64,000 nt of DNA, taken from positions 97,776,547-97,840,546 of the forward strand of contig NC_092862.1 of the NCBI RefSeq assembly GCF_032062135.1, written 5' to 3'. Both the position numbers and the translations under genes were made by a program. Source of the stretch: Pyxicephalus adspersus. Its lineage: Eukaryota; Chordata; Amphibia; Anura; Pyxicephalidae. Positions 48,233 through 59,800 of this stretch are shown one piece after another (position 1 is the stretch's first letter; each line of letters opens with the position of its first letter). Under the pieces are notes generated by a model. The model did no database searches and was not told the DNA's origin. It worked only from the letters and a program-made list of their open reading frames with translations.

Positions 48233-49641
48233 ACAAATATTAAATTTTGGTGGAAATAGTGAGGTACTTAAGTAGCTTACCATCATGTTACATGGAACAT
48301 GGCCATTTCAGAAATTGCAATTACTTTCTTAATGATTTAATAAATAGTGAGTGGAAAATGTAATTGATGAATTGAGTGTTTGAAGGAAGTTGGGGGCCAA
48401 GCAACTCTGGGTAATCGTCAATGAATTAAGAGCAACAATGTTACTATTTATGAAGAGACTATGACAAAAGCTGCATTATTAGTTAGCCTTTGGCTCTAAA
48501 TCCCTAAATTCTAATATATTTCATAATGTGCAGTGGTTTCGATCACCTACCCCATGCCACAAAGCTGTCTGCCTAGTCTTTTATGACCCCAGCAGTGACC
48601 TGTGACTCAGAGATCAATTTGATATGGCTTATGACAGCTCAATTACAAACACGTTTTATCACACAAAAAAAACCTAGGAGAAGTACAAGCAATATTAGGT
48701 TTAGGAAACCAGTCTTTGCTGTTTATGACTGCTTACTTGTCATGGAAATACTTGAAGAGCTTCACATTTATTTATATTTCTAAAGGAGAAAATGACTTTG
48801 TGTACAAAAGGCCTTTGTATCTGAAGTTCCCCTTGAGCACACCACTCTTTTCAAGTAACAGTTGGTAACTTATTAGCTCAGTGGAAAAAAGGACTACGAA
48901 ACAAAAATGTTACACTGTCTAAGGAAACATGTTCTTTCAATAGAAAAGTGAATCCTTAATAAAAAGCCTGGAACTTTTCAAATATCTGCTAGGTTTACAG
49001 AGAAAACAATGTTTTAGGTTTTAAAGACATAGTTGTTAGCCGAAAGATACAATTGGAGAAACATCTAAAAAATGTCATGTCTATGCCATTCATTATATAC
49101 AATGACAAGGAAACAGGTCCAGCAATATATAAACTAAATGATTCGAAGCTAAAATCTTCCTAAAATTTTCTTTGCCACCCTGACCGCTAGCAGATCACTG
49201 TAATGCATGCACATTTCCCTTATGTTATATCCTTTTATAAAGTACAGAAAACTACACATTGGTTGAAATGCATTCAGGTCCTATGCCTTCTTGCAGGCCA
49301 ACAACAGACATTTTTGTGCTTGTCTTTGGGTAAACTTCCTAAACCCTTCCCTTAGTCTATTCTCTAAGCAAGAGTTCTATAAAGAACAGAAGTTATTTCA
49401 AGGATTCCCCCATATTAAAAATGTTCTGCAACATAAAGCCACTGTAGTTCCCAGATAAGAACTAAAAATGGCTTCTTGAAATAACACAGAAAGTTTGAAC
49501 AAGACACAAAGGACTCTAAATGTTTGTGAAGACCAACAGGTATTCTTTTGCATTTCTTAAACATATATAACATAACACTTTAAATTGTATATTTACCAAA
49601 CCAAAGGAACACAAATAATGGACAAACATTGTTACAGTTTA
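48233..49641. other. AT-rich DNA, no gene seen
   Basis: No exon or classified repeat is recognised. Confidence 0.5.
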
Positions 49642-50019
49642 CGAGGGGGTGCTGAGAAATTCCTGGCTTTGCACCCTTCTAGATGAAATAGAAAAATGAG
49701 TGTGGGGGCTTATGACAGCCTAATTTCTTAGTATGTAACTGTGCAAATATCAGGTCTTTGTCATTCTTAAAACAGTTTTTTCTTTTAGTGAGAAGATGAG
49801 ATGGCAGAGGCACAAACCTGTTTCACGTCGTTGGAGTTACGGGCCATCATTAAGTTTTTGTTTCTCCAGGGAAAGGAAGGAAAATTCTCCCCCAGTGTTT
49901 GTGACATCTCAGTGTGAATGTTCTTTGCTGACTTTCCCTGGAGAAACATATGCCCCCAAACTCATAATTCTATTTCATCTGAAAGGGGGTAAAGCCAGGA
50001 ACCTCTCAGCACCCCCTCG
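49642..50019 (+). mobile_element. Mariner-derived non-autonomous element with ~70-bp inverted ends
   Basis: Both ends start CGAGGGGGTGCTGAGA and stay similar for about 70 bp (TTCCTGGCTTT, AGATGAAATAGAA, ATGAGT, GGGGGC), flanked by TA on each side as expected for Tc1/mariner insertion. From 49801 the plus strand opens with MAEAQTCFTSLELRAIIKFL then FLQGK and stops at codon 40 (TGA). The ELRAIIKFL-LQGK stretch resembles the first helix-turn-helix of mariner transposases. The rest of the transposase is gone. An internal inverted pair, TTTCTCCAGGGAAAG and CTTTCCCTGGAGAAA, extends the fold-back character. Confidence 0.85.
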
Positions 50020-50155
50020 TATATGCACACTAGGGAAGGAATATGGTAAAGAGACACTTTGAGCCTGTTGGCTTTTTCTGTGCATCCGTTTAGCAGTCTT
50101 GTACAGGCAGTACCTGTACCTTCAAATTACATGGCTGAAGGAGTGAATTGGTATA

Positions 50156-50183
50156 TTTGTATTGTATTGTATTGTATTGTATT
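50156..50183. repeat. (ATTGT)n pentanucleotide repeat
   Basis: About five tandem ATTGT units. Confidence 0.9.
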
Positions 50184-50190
50184 ATTATAG

Positions 50191-50228
50191 CATTATAAGT
50201 AAAAGACAGATGTCTTTTACTTATAATG
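50191..50228. repeat. Perfect 18-bp inverted repeat with 2-nt loop
   Basis: CATTATAAGTAAAAGACA (50191-50208) and TGTCTTTTACTTATAATG (50211-50228) are exact reverse complements separated only by GA. This is close enough to a perfect palindrome to extrude as a cruciform. Confidence 0.95.
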
Positions 50229-52321
50229 TCAAAGGACCCCCATCATTGTTATGAGAAGGTTCCTAAATTTTGTCATGGATGGCCTTTTGTATGTTTCCTT
50301 CCAACCATTCATTCTTTTCCATTGAAAATATGCACTTTATCTTGGAAAGAATGTCCCTTTTCCTTCAGATGTAGAAAAACTGTTTCATTTTGTCCAGAAG
50401 AATTTGTCCTCCTGTGTTGGGCACAAGCAAAACCCTGGGCACCCTGAGCACGTGACTGCATTGTATGTGCATCTGTACCTCAAAACCATAAGTTAGAGAA
50501 AAGCACTTCCATAGATGTGATGAACAGTTACAAAAAGGATGAAAAAATGAAATATGATTGTGGAAAAAACAGTGGGAAGGCTTACAACTTTCTTAGCCAG
50601 AGGTATAAAAGTATAGAAATATCTCTCTTAGGAGATACAGTCACCCATAAAACCCTTTTCCTTTTATATAGAGCCAGGAAAGGGATAACGCCTGTGAAAG
50701 GATAAATAGTTGTCAATGTTTTCCTTACCCAGATACCCCTATTCCCTTCCTTTATCTGGCATCAGGAAATCTGCCCCATGGAGCACAGGCAGCAGTAACA
50801 ATCTGACAAAGGTTATAACCATTATCCATGATATTTAAAGTAACAAAAATTTAGGATCCCACTGGGATTTCAACAAATAGCCATCCAAAACATTATTTTT
50901 ACATGGTATCCTTGTAGAAATTGCCCATACATTCAGGGGTGGGGTGTGGGAAGGCTCAAGAGTATACTGTTCAAATACGCTTTTGAAAAAGTATCAATTC
51001 AAAGCACATTGTTTAAGAGCATAGTACATTTACTATTGAATTTTCTGCTTGCTTAGAATTGTAAATCTGAGTGACATAAGTGTGCCAGATGGGACCAATA
51101 AGCATGTAAGAGTGGAAAGTCATAACAGATCAGTTGTTTTCATGCTTTCAGATTATGGAAGCTACTGTCAAATAATATGTCGAGTAGCCGATCCCACACA
51201 AATGAATCTCTGAAAGCTAACATAGTTAACCGCATTTAAATAAATACAATAATGCAAACAAAAAAAATGAATCTGGTATGAAAATGGTAAAAGAAAAAAA
51301 TACTTAAACCACATAACAAAGATATTTCTTTTTATGCATAGCTGGCTCTTTTAGTCATATGTAGTGCCATGCAACTCTATACTGCAACTACGTCACCTCT
51401 GTGGTACACCAACAAACTATTTACACATGGCAGAGTAGACTAAAGACAAGCAAATAGAATTACTACTTACAGAATTCGATTTGTTTACTGATTACTAATA
51501 AACTGAAACAGTAATAAAGTTGCATCAGATGTGGTTACTTAGCAATATCAATGCAAGTCAAAGAAAAAGTAAATGGTTTAATAATGGTGCTTTGTAATTA
51601 TAGGTTCAATTTTTGAATCTTTTGAAGCGATCCAACCAATTTTTAAAGTGTCCTTTTGCGGTGTCCATGTGCAGGAGTTATAGAAAGCAGAAACCTAGAA
51701 TGCTGAGCCAATAGAGAGGCGGAGAGGCTGAAAGGAATGGGGCTTGACTTTCAGTTTAAAAACTGCAATATTTGCATAATACATATATAAAGGCAACTCA
51801 CACAGAGTCACTTTAAGATCAATATCCTCTATATGGGATTTATCTTCAACAAATATGGTTAGATATGTGTTTGTGGAGTCAGGCATATTAATAAGACCCA
51901 TGTGTCACAGCACTGCCACTGAAAAGACTTGCAGGAAGCAATTTAGACTTTAAGGGGGAAATCAAAAAGGCACCATCCAATAACCCAAAAGTAACATACA
52001 AATGCAACAAGGAATTGCCTGAACCAATGAGGAGAAAAAACAATTTATTGCAACTACTTCTCTTGGTAACACACAGATGGGAGTACAGGAGGCCAGGTAA
52101 ATCCATCTGGGATGGGGGACCAGGCTCTGAAATATGGGTGCAGTTTGGCTTGCCAGTCAAAGACAAGAAATAAAACAAATCTACAGTCATGTGAAAAGGA
52201 AAGTGTTTTCCTTTTCGCTGGTAATGTCTTACATATCAGGACACAATCAAAACTCATCTGGTGCTTGGCAGGTTTAAAATAAGGTAAATACCACCTCACA
52301 CACGACATATCACACCATATC
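50229..52321. other. AT-rich DNA, no gene seen
   Basis: About 2.1 kb without a recognised repeat or exon. The frames at 50226-50447, 51888-52190 and 52054-52368 lack domains, and the last two overlap each other. Confidence 0.5.
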
Positions 52322-53006
52322 TGTAAGGCCTGGTCAGTACCAGTATTCCCCAGACACCAGTCCCCCAATCTAAAGTCCTAACATATAGCAGCCCCCGCTC
52401 AGCCTCAGGAGACTGGTTGCGCCCCCAGGACTTGGTGCACAAGAGATAGTGTGTGGAGATAGGATGGCAGCTGACCAGGAGCCAACAGATACAGAGTACA
52501 GAATTATCAGGAGATCCAGAAACAAGCCGAAGTCAAAACATAGGAAATCAGACCACCAAGCTAGGTACAAATGGAAGGGAACAAGCAGTTGGAGGACACA
52601 AGCAATAGTCAGTCCAGGCAGAATACAAACGGAATGTCAGGAACAGGCACAGGTCAGTAACGGAGAAATACACAAAATCACTCCAGCACAGGTAAGCCCA
52701 GGAGACGCTATAACAGGCCCTGGTGACTGGGAACAGAGAGGCTTTAAAGTCCCAGCAGCCAATAACAGTGCCAATAGCATAGCATATTCAGGAACTAATT
52801 GCCCCTAAATCCCCTGCACAGCCTAACAGAGTGGTGCTGGAGATGCCAAAAATACATCAGGCTGCACAGGAAAGCAGGGGCTGCTGCTATCTTAGTTTTC
52901 CTGGCTGCTGCAAATTACATTGCTGGACAAAACAAACAAACAGTTTTGTTTTATACTGCCATGGCGCACAGCACAGAGTGGCCGGACAGATGAGAATCTC
53001 CTAACA
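52322..53006 (+). mobile_element. Solo LTR of a retrotransposon, copy 2
   Basis: It begins TGTAAGGCCTGG and ends TCTCCTAACA, with TG...CA ends. The flanking 5-mers ATATC and TTATC differ at one base, compatible with an old 5-bp target duplication. It is collinear with the 12.4-kb copy through most of its length (CAGTACCAGTATTC, GCTCAGCCTCAGGAGA, ACAGAGTACAGAATTATCAG, CTCCAGCACAGGTAAGCCC), but the last ~200 bp differ. The 119-codon frame inside is incidental. No internal region is attached. Confidence 0.72.
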
Positions 53007-53336
53007 TTATCATTATTATTTTAAGGTAATTTATTTAAGGCCATTTCCAAACAATGTCATCATGCATGGACTCAAAACAAGCTCATCATTTTATGGTGAA
53101 AAAAAATATTCTGGACAGAAAAACATTCAAGACAGTTGTCATTGAGTTGACATCCCAGCAAAATGGAAAAATCCAAAGATTTGTCTCTGTCTAATCAACT
53201 GTAAAAAAAAAAACAGTTTACAGCTAAGGACATATTTCAGTCCCGGTTACTTAGTTAATTACTTCAAACTTGTCAACTGCATGGGGAGGGCAGGAAGATA
53301 GATCTGGCACTTGGCCTACTGGGTCTATCAGAGTCG
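53007..53336. other. AT-rich DNA, no gene seen
   Basis: Nothing is recognised. Confidence 0.5.
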
Positions 53337-53460
53337 ATTTAGAAGTTTAATGATATCTAGGTTCCTGGATCCTTCCCCTGCCTTGGAAAATAATGGTTCA
53401 GGGAACGTTTTTCGGAAAAGGGGATGATCCAGGAACCTAGATATCATTAAACTTCTAAAT
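53337..53460. repeat. Long hairpin: 35-bp perfect inverted repeat
   Basis: The arm 53337-53371 (ATTTAGAAGTTTAATGATAT...) is the exact reverse complement of 53426-53460, around a 54-nt spacer that extends the stem imperfectly (CTTCCCCTGCC against the mirrored AAGGGGAT). No 3-, 5- or 8-bp flanking duplication is evident. It could be a young fold-back insertion or an RNA hairpin. Confidence 0.9.
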
Positions 53461-53796
53461 ACACTAATGTTTGAACACTACTAATGAACCATCATATTGT
53501 AGGTTTCTTTGATTCCTTATTACAGTTATTTTTGGTTGCCTGTATTACCTGCTTATCAGACTAACTTTTATGTACTTTATGTCTTCCCCTCGACTTTTCA
53601 AGTTATTATACCAATCTAAATCTATTACCACCAATATTTAATATATACTTTAAGCATTGACATTTGTGACTATATCACTAACCGTATTAATATATTAGTA
53701 TGTATTTTCTAATCTTGTATATCATATGCGATTGCTGAAACATCCAATTTTACTCTGCTTTTTTACACAGTCGTCTGCAAAGTCTCTACATTTCCC
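53461..53796. other. AT-rich DNA leading to a ribozyme-like core
   Basis: No gene. It is probably the 5' side of the retroelement remnant that carries the core at 53797. Confidence 0.4.
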
Positions 53797-53827
53797 CTGA
53801 GGTAGCCCTAAGGCAAAACACGTTGGG
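53797..53827 (+). ncRNA. Degenerate hammerhead-ribozyme-like core
   Basis: CTGAGGT, then A, then GCC-CTAA-GGC (a perfect 3-bp stem), then AAAACACGTTGGG. Compared with the 13.9-kb copy, the stem II pairs are conserved while the loop differs, and GAAA has become AAAA. It is inactive by those core changes. Confidence 0.4.
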
Positions 53828-54051
53828 AGGGGGACATTTACCATTCCTACGAACAATATTTATTCAGGTGGCTTCTGTTTAGTAAACCTGGCATCCTCCT
53901 TTGTGTCTTCGCATAGGAGAGCCAACCTTATATTACCTGTTTAATGTATCATCACTGTAAATATTGTATCACCTTACTCATATGAAATATAAGCATTCAT
54001 GCTAATTTAATTTTGAAGTTTGCCACTCAAAACCCCAGTCTTTTCTGTTTG
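53828..54051. other. No gene seen
   Basis: It includes a GTCTTTTCTGTTTG stretch near 54040 like that following the 4.1-kb core. Confidence 0.4.
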
Positions 54052-54870
54052 TTTTTCTTCTTTGGACAGATAAGACCAAAATGTTTGCACTTGTTTGGCA
54101 AAAAGCAAACATAACAAATCAGCACAAACATCTTATACCAACTGTAAAGCACAATGGTGGAGGTATGATGATTTGAGCTTAATTTGAGGCACAGGTCCTG
54201 GGCATTTTGCAGTTATTGAGATAACCATAAACTCTTCAGGTATGCCATAATATATCAAAGTCAAATGTGAGGCAATCTGAGCAATAGTTAAAGCTTGGTT
54301 GAACTTTGGTCATGCAACAGGGCAATGATCCCAAGCACATCAGCAAATCTACAAGAGAAGGGCTGAAAAAGAAAAGGTGTTGCAATTGCCCAGTCAAAGT
54401 CCAGACCAGAAAGCTGTGCATGAACAAGTTCCTGAAAAAACACAATGAACTGATGCAATGAAGTAAAGGAGAGTGGGACAAGATGCCTTTACAACGATAT
54501 GGGAGACTGATAAAGTTATTGCTGCTGAAGGCAGTTCTGCAAGCTAGTGACACATAGGGCCTGATTTATTTAAGCTCTCCAAGGCCCGAGAATATACTTG
54601 CAAACCTGGAATGGTTCTGGTCCAGGATTGAAAACATTTCCTAACAAACAGCAAATTACTTTTACAAAATCCATTCCAGGTCTGCTGGATCACCAAGGTT
54701 CATTGAAAGAAAGTGTATCTTCTCCAGCCCAGCCTTGGAGAGCTTTAATAAATCAGGTCCATAGGGTGTTCTTAGTTTTTCACACATGGTTTCTCCATTT
54801 TAGCTTTGTTTTTGTAGAATCTGTTGTGTGATGTCTTACACCTAATGCTAACCTCAAATAAATTTGGAAC
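54052..54870 (+). mobile_element. Tc1-like transposon, decayed, split by a MITE
   Basis: The plus strand keeps a recognisable but broken Tc1 transposase: LWTDKTKMFALVWQKANITN near 54060, HLIPTVKHNGGGMMI, GNDPKHISKS (normally DNDPKHTS, a catalytic aspartate region), and near the end EWDKMPLQRYGRLIK, KAVLQASDT. Several in-frame stops and a frameshift near CPVKVQ show that it is dead. The 3' part resumes after the MITE at 54764 with GGGTGTTCTTAGTTTTTCAC, a usual stretch just after Tc1 genes. The end is approximate. The upstream transposase half is not found. Confidence 0.8.
54557..54760. mobile_element. Palindromic MITE, copy G, inserted in the Tc1 copy
   Basis: It begins GGGCCTGATTTATTTAAGC and ends TTTAATAAATCAGGTCC. 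The Tc1 sequence on each side is continuous once the element and one copy of ATA (54554-54556 and 54761-54763) are removed. This fixes both ends of the family and shows a 3-bp target duplication. Confidence 0.9.
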
Positions 54871-55465
54871 CTGCTAAAGACCAGATCCATAAAACCTTAA
54901 AAGTGAAACAGGATGTGTTTTCTTTTTTAAATGACTTTAAACATTTTAGTAGCAATTGGCTGTTGAAATAAACAAAATAGTACATGATCAACCTAAAACA
55001 GTTTTCCATTTATGCTAAGAAGCTGGGCACAAGTAGAGTGATAACATACATAGGGAAAAATAACAACCAGTTAGGCCTGTTATCCCTTGGCTTTGTTGCC
55101 ATACATGATGGGTAAGTGTAACAAATACAGGACAGATAATACAGAGATTAAAAAGGTAGACCCGATCTTTTAACCTTTTTCTTTTAAAGGATTTTTTTGG
55201 TTTTGCTGACCCATCATGAAGGCTAAAAAGCTAAGCAACTTTCATTCTGCCTCAGTCAACAGGAAAGTAGGAAGGAAAGTAGGATTTAGTAGACAAAGGC
55301 TGTAATTCTGCAGCAGGAAATCTCTGTTTTGGACAACTGTCGAAAACAGGTTTTATTAATACGTACTAATCCATACTGCTGTGCTTTTGGTTTGTCCTGC
55401 ATTATTTTTCCGTTATAGTTGGGTGTTAAAGCATATATAAAGGCAAAATTTAAATTAGAAAAATG
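54871..55465. other. AT-rich DNA, no gene seen
   Basis: Nothing is recognised. Confidence 0.5.
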
Positions 55466-55481
55466 CATATATATATATATA

Positions 55482-55518
<37 letters not shown>
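55466..55518. repeat. (TA)n microsatellite
   Basis: An alternating AT run broken by one TAATTA interruption. Confidence 0.95.
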
Positions 55519-55521
<3 letters not shown>

Positions 55522-55655
55522 ATGTTTGTAATTCATGCACATGTCCCATGTTTTATCTCATTAAAACCCTACAAGTACAGACAAAAATCTGTTCATCTGC
55601 CAGAAATAAATTCAATTTAACCAGACGATCTGCTCTGATGTTATTTGCAATTAAT

Positions 55656-55807
55656 GGTCTGATTTATTAAAGCTCTCCAAGGTTGGAGAGGATACACTTT
55701 CATCAGTGAAGCTGGGTGATCCTGCTCCAATTCAAATGTTTTGAATCCCTGACCAGATCTCTTGCAGGATCCTCTCCAGCTTTGGAGAGCTTTAATAAAT
55801 GAGGCCC
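55656..55807. mobile_element. Palindromic MITE, copy H (internally shortened)
   Basis: GGTCTGATTTATTAAAGCTC on the left and GAGCTTTAATAAATGAGGCCC on the right, flanked by a perfect AAT duplication (55653-55655, 55808-55810). The central part is deleted, giving 152 bp. Confidence 0.88.
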
Positions 55808-55810
55808 AAT

Positions 55811-56397
55811 TTATCTATAGCTCAGCTTTACCAAATCTCTGTAATTTGAGGACCTACATAAACTATCCATTTAAATGTATATTCAACCATCCAGGCCCTT
55901 GCAATTTGCAACTGTGGATTTTTTTTTTTTTTTTGCACACATTGTACATTATACAGAATTTCCTTAAATTACTCCTTTAAATCAAATAGGGCAGTCAAAA
56001 TATCTGTCTGTAATACTATAAATGTCAATGTTTTTTTTTAAGAAAACATAGCATTAACACGTTTGCATTATAAACAGAGAAAACAAACAATCAAAAAAGA
56101 CAGACAAAAACAATCTGCTAATTGCCTCCACAAGTATTTATAAAGTTCATTTTCCCACCATTATTCTCCATCATTACATCATTTATTTTTAGTAAAGTAC
56201 TGTATTTCCTCCTATCCCTTCATTTATCCCTTCATTAAATCCAGCAATAGACACCATATATTATAATGTTACTATGTTGTTGGTACATAATAAACTCCCA
56301 CAGTCATCTTAAATGTCATATACATATGCATACCTAATATAATCATGTGCAAAAAAAAACATGAAATTTAATACCCAACTTACTTTTATTTGTATAG
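55811..56397. other. AT-rich DNA, no gene seen
   Basis: It includes a T-run near 55919-55934. Nothing else is recognised. Confidence 0.5.
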
Positions 56398-56820
56398 TCA
56401 GAGATGGATGGGATGAATATCTCCGCTCTCGAACCCTGAAGCCCAAATTAAAAATTGAGTACCCTGAAAAGGTTTGTTGGTGTTGGCATTGGTCTGAAGG
56501 AATCCATAAAACAGTCTAGTAGTACAGAAAAAGTCTCTGATGATGGGCATCACATTTCTATAGGCATTGCTACGATGCCCACACAACAATTATTGAGCCT
56601 TGCCATAAGAAGAGAGTCTCAATTTGTTTTTGGTGTGGCTTCTTTTGGCAAGATTCTGTGCTAAGACAAAACAACTCCAGTATATATCCATAGGAGTTAT
56701 ATTATCATAGCCCAGCCACTCAAGGTTCTTGGCCACCCAGGCCATCTCAGGACTGCAAACTGAGCAACAGTCCATGTGAAAGTAAAATTGTTGTAAGTGG
56801 CCCATAGATTTTGAAAACAA
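56398..56820 (-). pseudogene. Unrecognised 140-codon frame with one stop
   Basis: Two adjacent minus-strand frames are in the same reading phase, separated by a single TAA at 56590-56592. Together they run from a methionine at 56820 (MFSKSMGHLQQFYFHMDCC) to a stop at 56398-56400. The stop follows CAA, so it could be a decayed glutamine codon. AATAAA follows within 20 bp of the final stop on this strand. I recognise no family. It may be an old retrocopy or repeat fragment, or chance. Confidence 0.2.
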
Positions 56821-59800
56821 TTAATTTTGCTTAAATTCTTCAAATAAACCTGCATTTTGCTAGTATTTGTCTATCATTATACTGATTAGTTACTGTAGAA
56901 GTAAAAACAAATTCCATTATGAAAAAAAGGTTTGTATGGTCCCAAAGCTGAAGTGCAATCTTCATAAGCTAAATTTAACAGCTGAAATATGAAATATTAA
57001 TATTAATAGGAAAACTCAATCACACAGTTTAGGAAATTTAAATATTATAATACAAATCTATCAATGAGGAATAAATGTCCTATTTTTGGGACAAATACAT
57101 TTTTTTATCCAAAAAGAGGAAGTTATTAGACTCATGTTTAGCCCTTATGCTGGAAAACCAGGAAAAACATTTTGATCTTATTCATTGCCAGAAAACTTTT
57201 CAGTATTGGAGTTTATTGGTGACTGCTGACAAGTTCCACCACTACATCATAGTTTCTAATTTTGCTTTTAATGCTATAAATTACAGTAACTCATTGGAGA
57301 ATTTCACTTTTTATTAGACTAGCACTGTATTTGCTATAAACATTGCACCATTTTGCAATGATGAGTAAAAACAACCACAAAACATATATATGATATGGAT
57401 AAACTTGAATCAACTGTGATTTAAGGATTACAAGCCTATAGGTAAAATATACATTCCAAAATAAGGACTTCAGAATAGAACAAGAAACTTCCAAATATCT
57501 ACCTTTAAAGCACAAGGATAAAAGACTACGCCTAGGTCTTATAAAAATATCTCAAGCGAATAAAAACATCAATGTTAACACAAGGGAACAAATTATAAAA
57601 AAATCTTTGCCTCCACAAATCCTGTCTTGAAAAGTGTTGACTAAGCAACAGGTAAACAGGAGACGTAAAATGAGATCAATGGTTTTAAATTAGAAACACT
57701 TGGATTTTAAGAAAAATTCAGTTAAAGGATAGCCCAGAACACTTTTAACTTCACAACTGCCCTGTGTGAGTGAAGTAGATTTGCATAGTTTTTATGCTGT
57801 TGATATTTCAGGAGCCAGTTTGTCTGTCATGTACAATTATTTGGAATTGGAATAGGATGCTATAACTTAGACAGAAAATTTCCTGTTGGACAAACTTGAT
57901 GAGTGATTGAAGTTTGTTTTATCATATTGACTGGACAGAAGCTGCGAAGAAGACAAAGTCGGCACAAATGTTTTTCCAGGCTAAGCTCATACTAAATTTC
58001 TTCCACAAACAAACCCGTGGCAGTTTTTTTTCTGAGTTTACTATGCTGTATTACTTATGTCCTATTTCCAATCAAAATGCTTTTAAAAATTACAAGTAAA
58101 CCAGAATTTAGTTATTTAAAGTTATTTTCCACCAAAAAGCAAACTGACCATAGAAGCTGAAACAATATTTTAAAGTACCAGGTATATGAGACTTGCAGCG
58201 CTCATTTATATCTTTTCCTTCACCATTGATATATGTACATACATGTTAAAGTGTATAAGCTGGATAAAATCAAATAAAAAAATATTCAGTATCCACATTA
58301 CCCATAATTTATCCCTTTGAAAACATTGCAGGTAGAAAAAAAATGTGTTGATTGTTCAGGTTTTAATTTTATTTTATTTCATAACAATATGCAGTAATTT
58401 TCTGACCTCAGTGGTGCCAATCCTGTTTAGATGTCTGTTACTAAATTAATAAATCCCTTAAACAGACAGTTTTTTCTGTTTAATTTTTTTTACCTATTAG
58501 GAAAAGCTTAATAGTGTAAAATTGTAAAAGGGTGCACAAGGGTGCTCGCATCTCTACACATGCTGCATGCAAATATGCACAAACACTCCCCAGCCACAAT
58601 AGTGCCAAGAGGGCTATTTAAAGGCTCTCCATTACTATATGGTTGAGTGGTGTTCATCTAATCCTGTTCCTATAATGTTATAGGAAAAATGCATTTTACA
58701 GCTGGACAGTCAAAGGCAACCTTATACTACTGAGAGTCCAGGAAATACACAGTAAAAGTTAAGAACATTAAGTACATTAAGTACAGCAACAATTCTTAAA
58801 CTATTTCCAGCAACGTGTAAGAATATTGATATGTGTTGGTTCAGTAGCCTGTGTCCTATTACATACTTTCTTTTGACTGTCCCCAACCTTTGTAGTATTA
58901 CAATGTGAACATTATCTGTCCATGGCACACCCTTACAATCTGTTTTCCATTTCAAAGTTTTATACCACCATTCAGTCCCTGTAAGTGCAGGGGAAGCCAT
59001 AATTTCCGGTTATCCTGGCAACCAATGCTGAGCATCCCATGCAGTTCGCTGGAGCGACCGAACAGGAACATTGCTTGCCATTTTCTGAAATAATGCCCTG
59101 TTTGATCTAAGTTTTTTTAAAGTAGAAATCTTTCTGACCTGGCTGAAAGATGGGACATTTTGATTTTGTAAAAGCTCCAACACAACAGGAAAGTTTTAGA
59201 ACTTGTTGCTAAGCCACACATTTCTTTTCCACCAAACACTATGATAAGCAGCTCCATTAGCCAATCTGAATGTGCAGAAAGTAGAGAGAATTGAGCCAAA
59301 TGTTTGGAGGTTTGGCCATGGTTAGAAGGTTTTGGAAGCTAATTTAAGCATGTAGATATAACCCTAGACACTTGCACTTCATACCTGCAGCAGTTCACAT
59401 GGATTCCTTCCAGTTCCAGAGTGTCAGATATTCAGAAATTCTTTGAGAATAAGGCTTTCTATTTATTTGTGTGCGGAATTTTTGACTTTTGCTTACTTAG
59501 CGATCAAATACATTTTAATGAAACCATTGTTAACATCTATGAAAATATTCCATGAACAAAAGACAACAAAAAATAGATCAAAACTGAACCACTGACAAAA
59601 TGCTCACATTAAGAATAAAAAGTGTATATGCAGTAGTCAGAAAGCAAACTATTTCAAGGTAAAATCAAACCGAACCTTTACTCCTGGCATGCAATAAAAA
59701 GAATGGTTTATTTATGAACACCAAAAGCATATTAGTTTTTATCTATTCAGGACTCCTTTGCAAAGTTTAAATCCCACCAGAACTTTGGACTTAGCTTTGC

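Noticed and set aside
12416..53006. A 40-kb LTR retrotransposon bounded by the two direct LTRs
   Set aside because: Far too long and filled with unrelated repeats; no gag, protease or integrase sequence was found between them.
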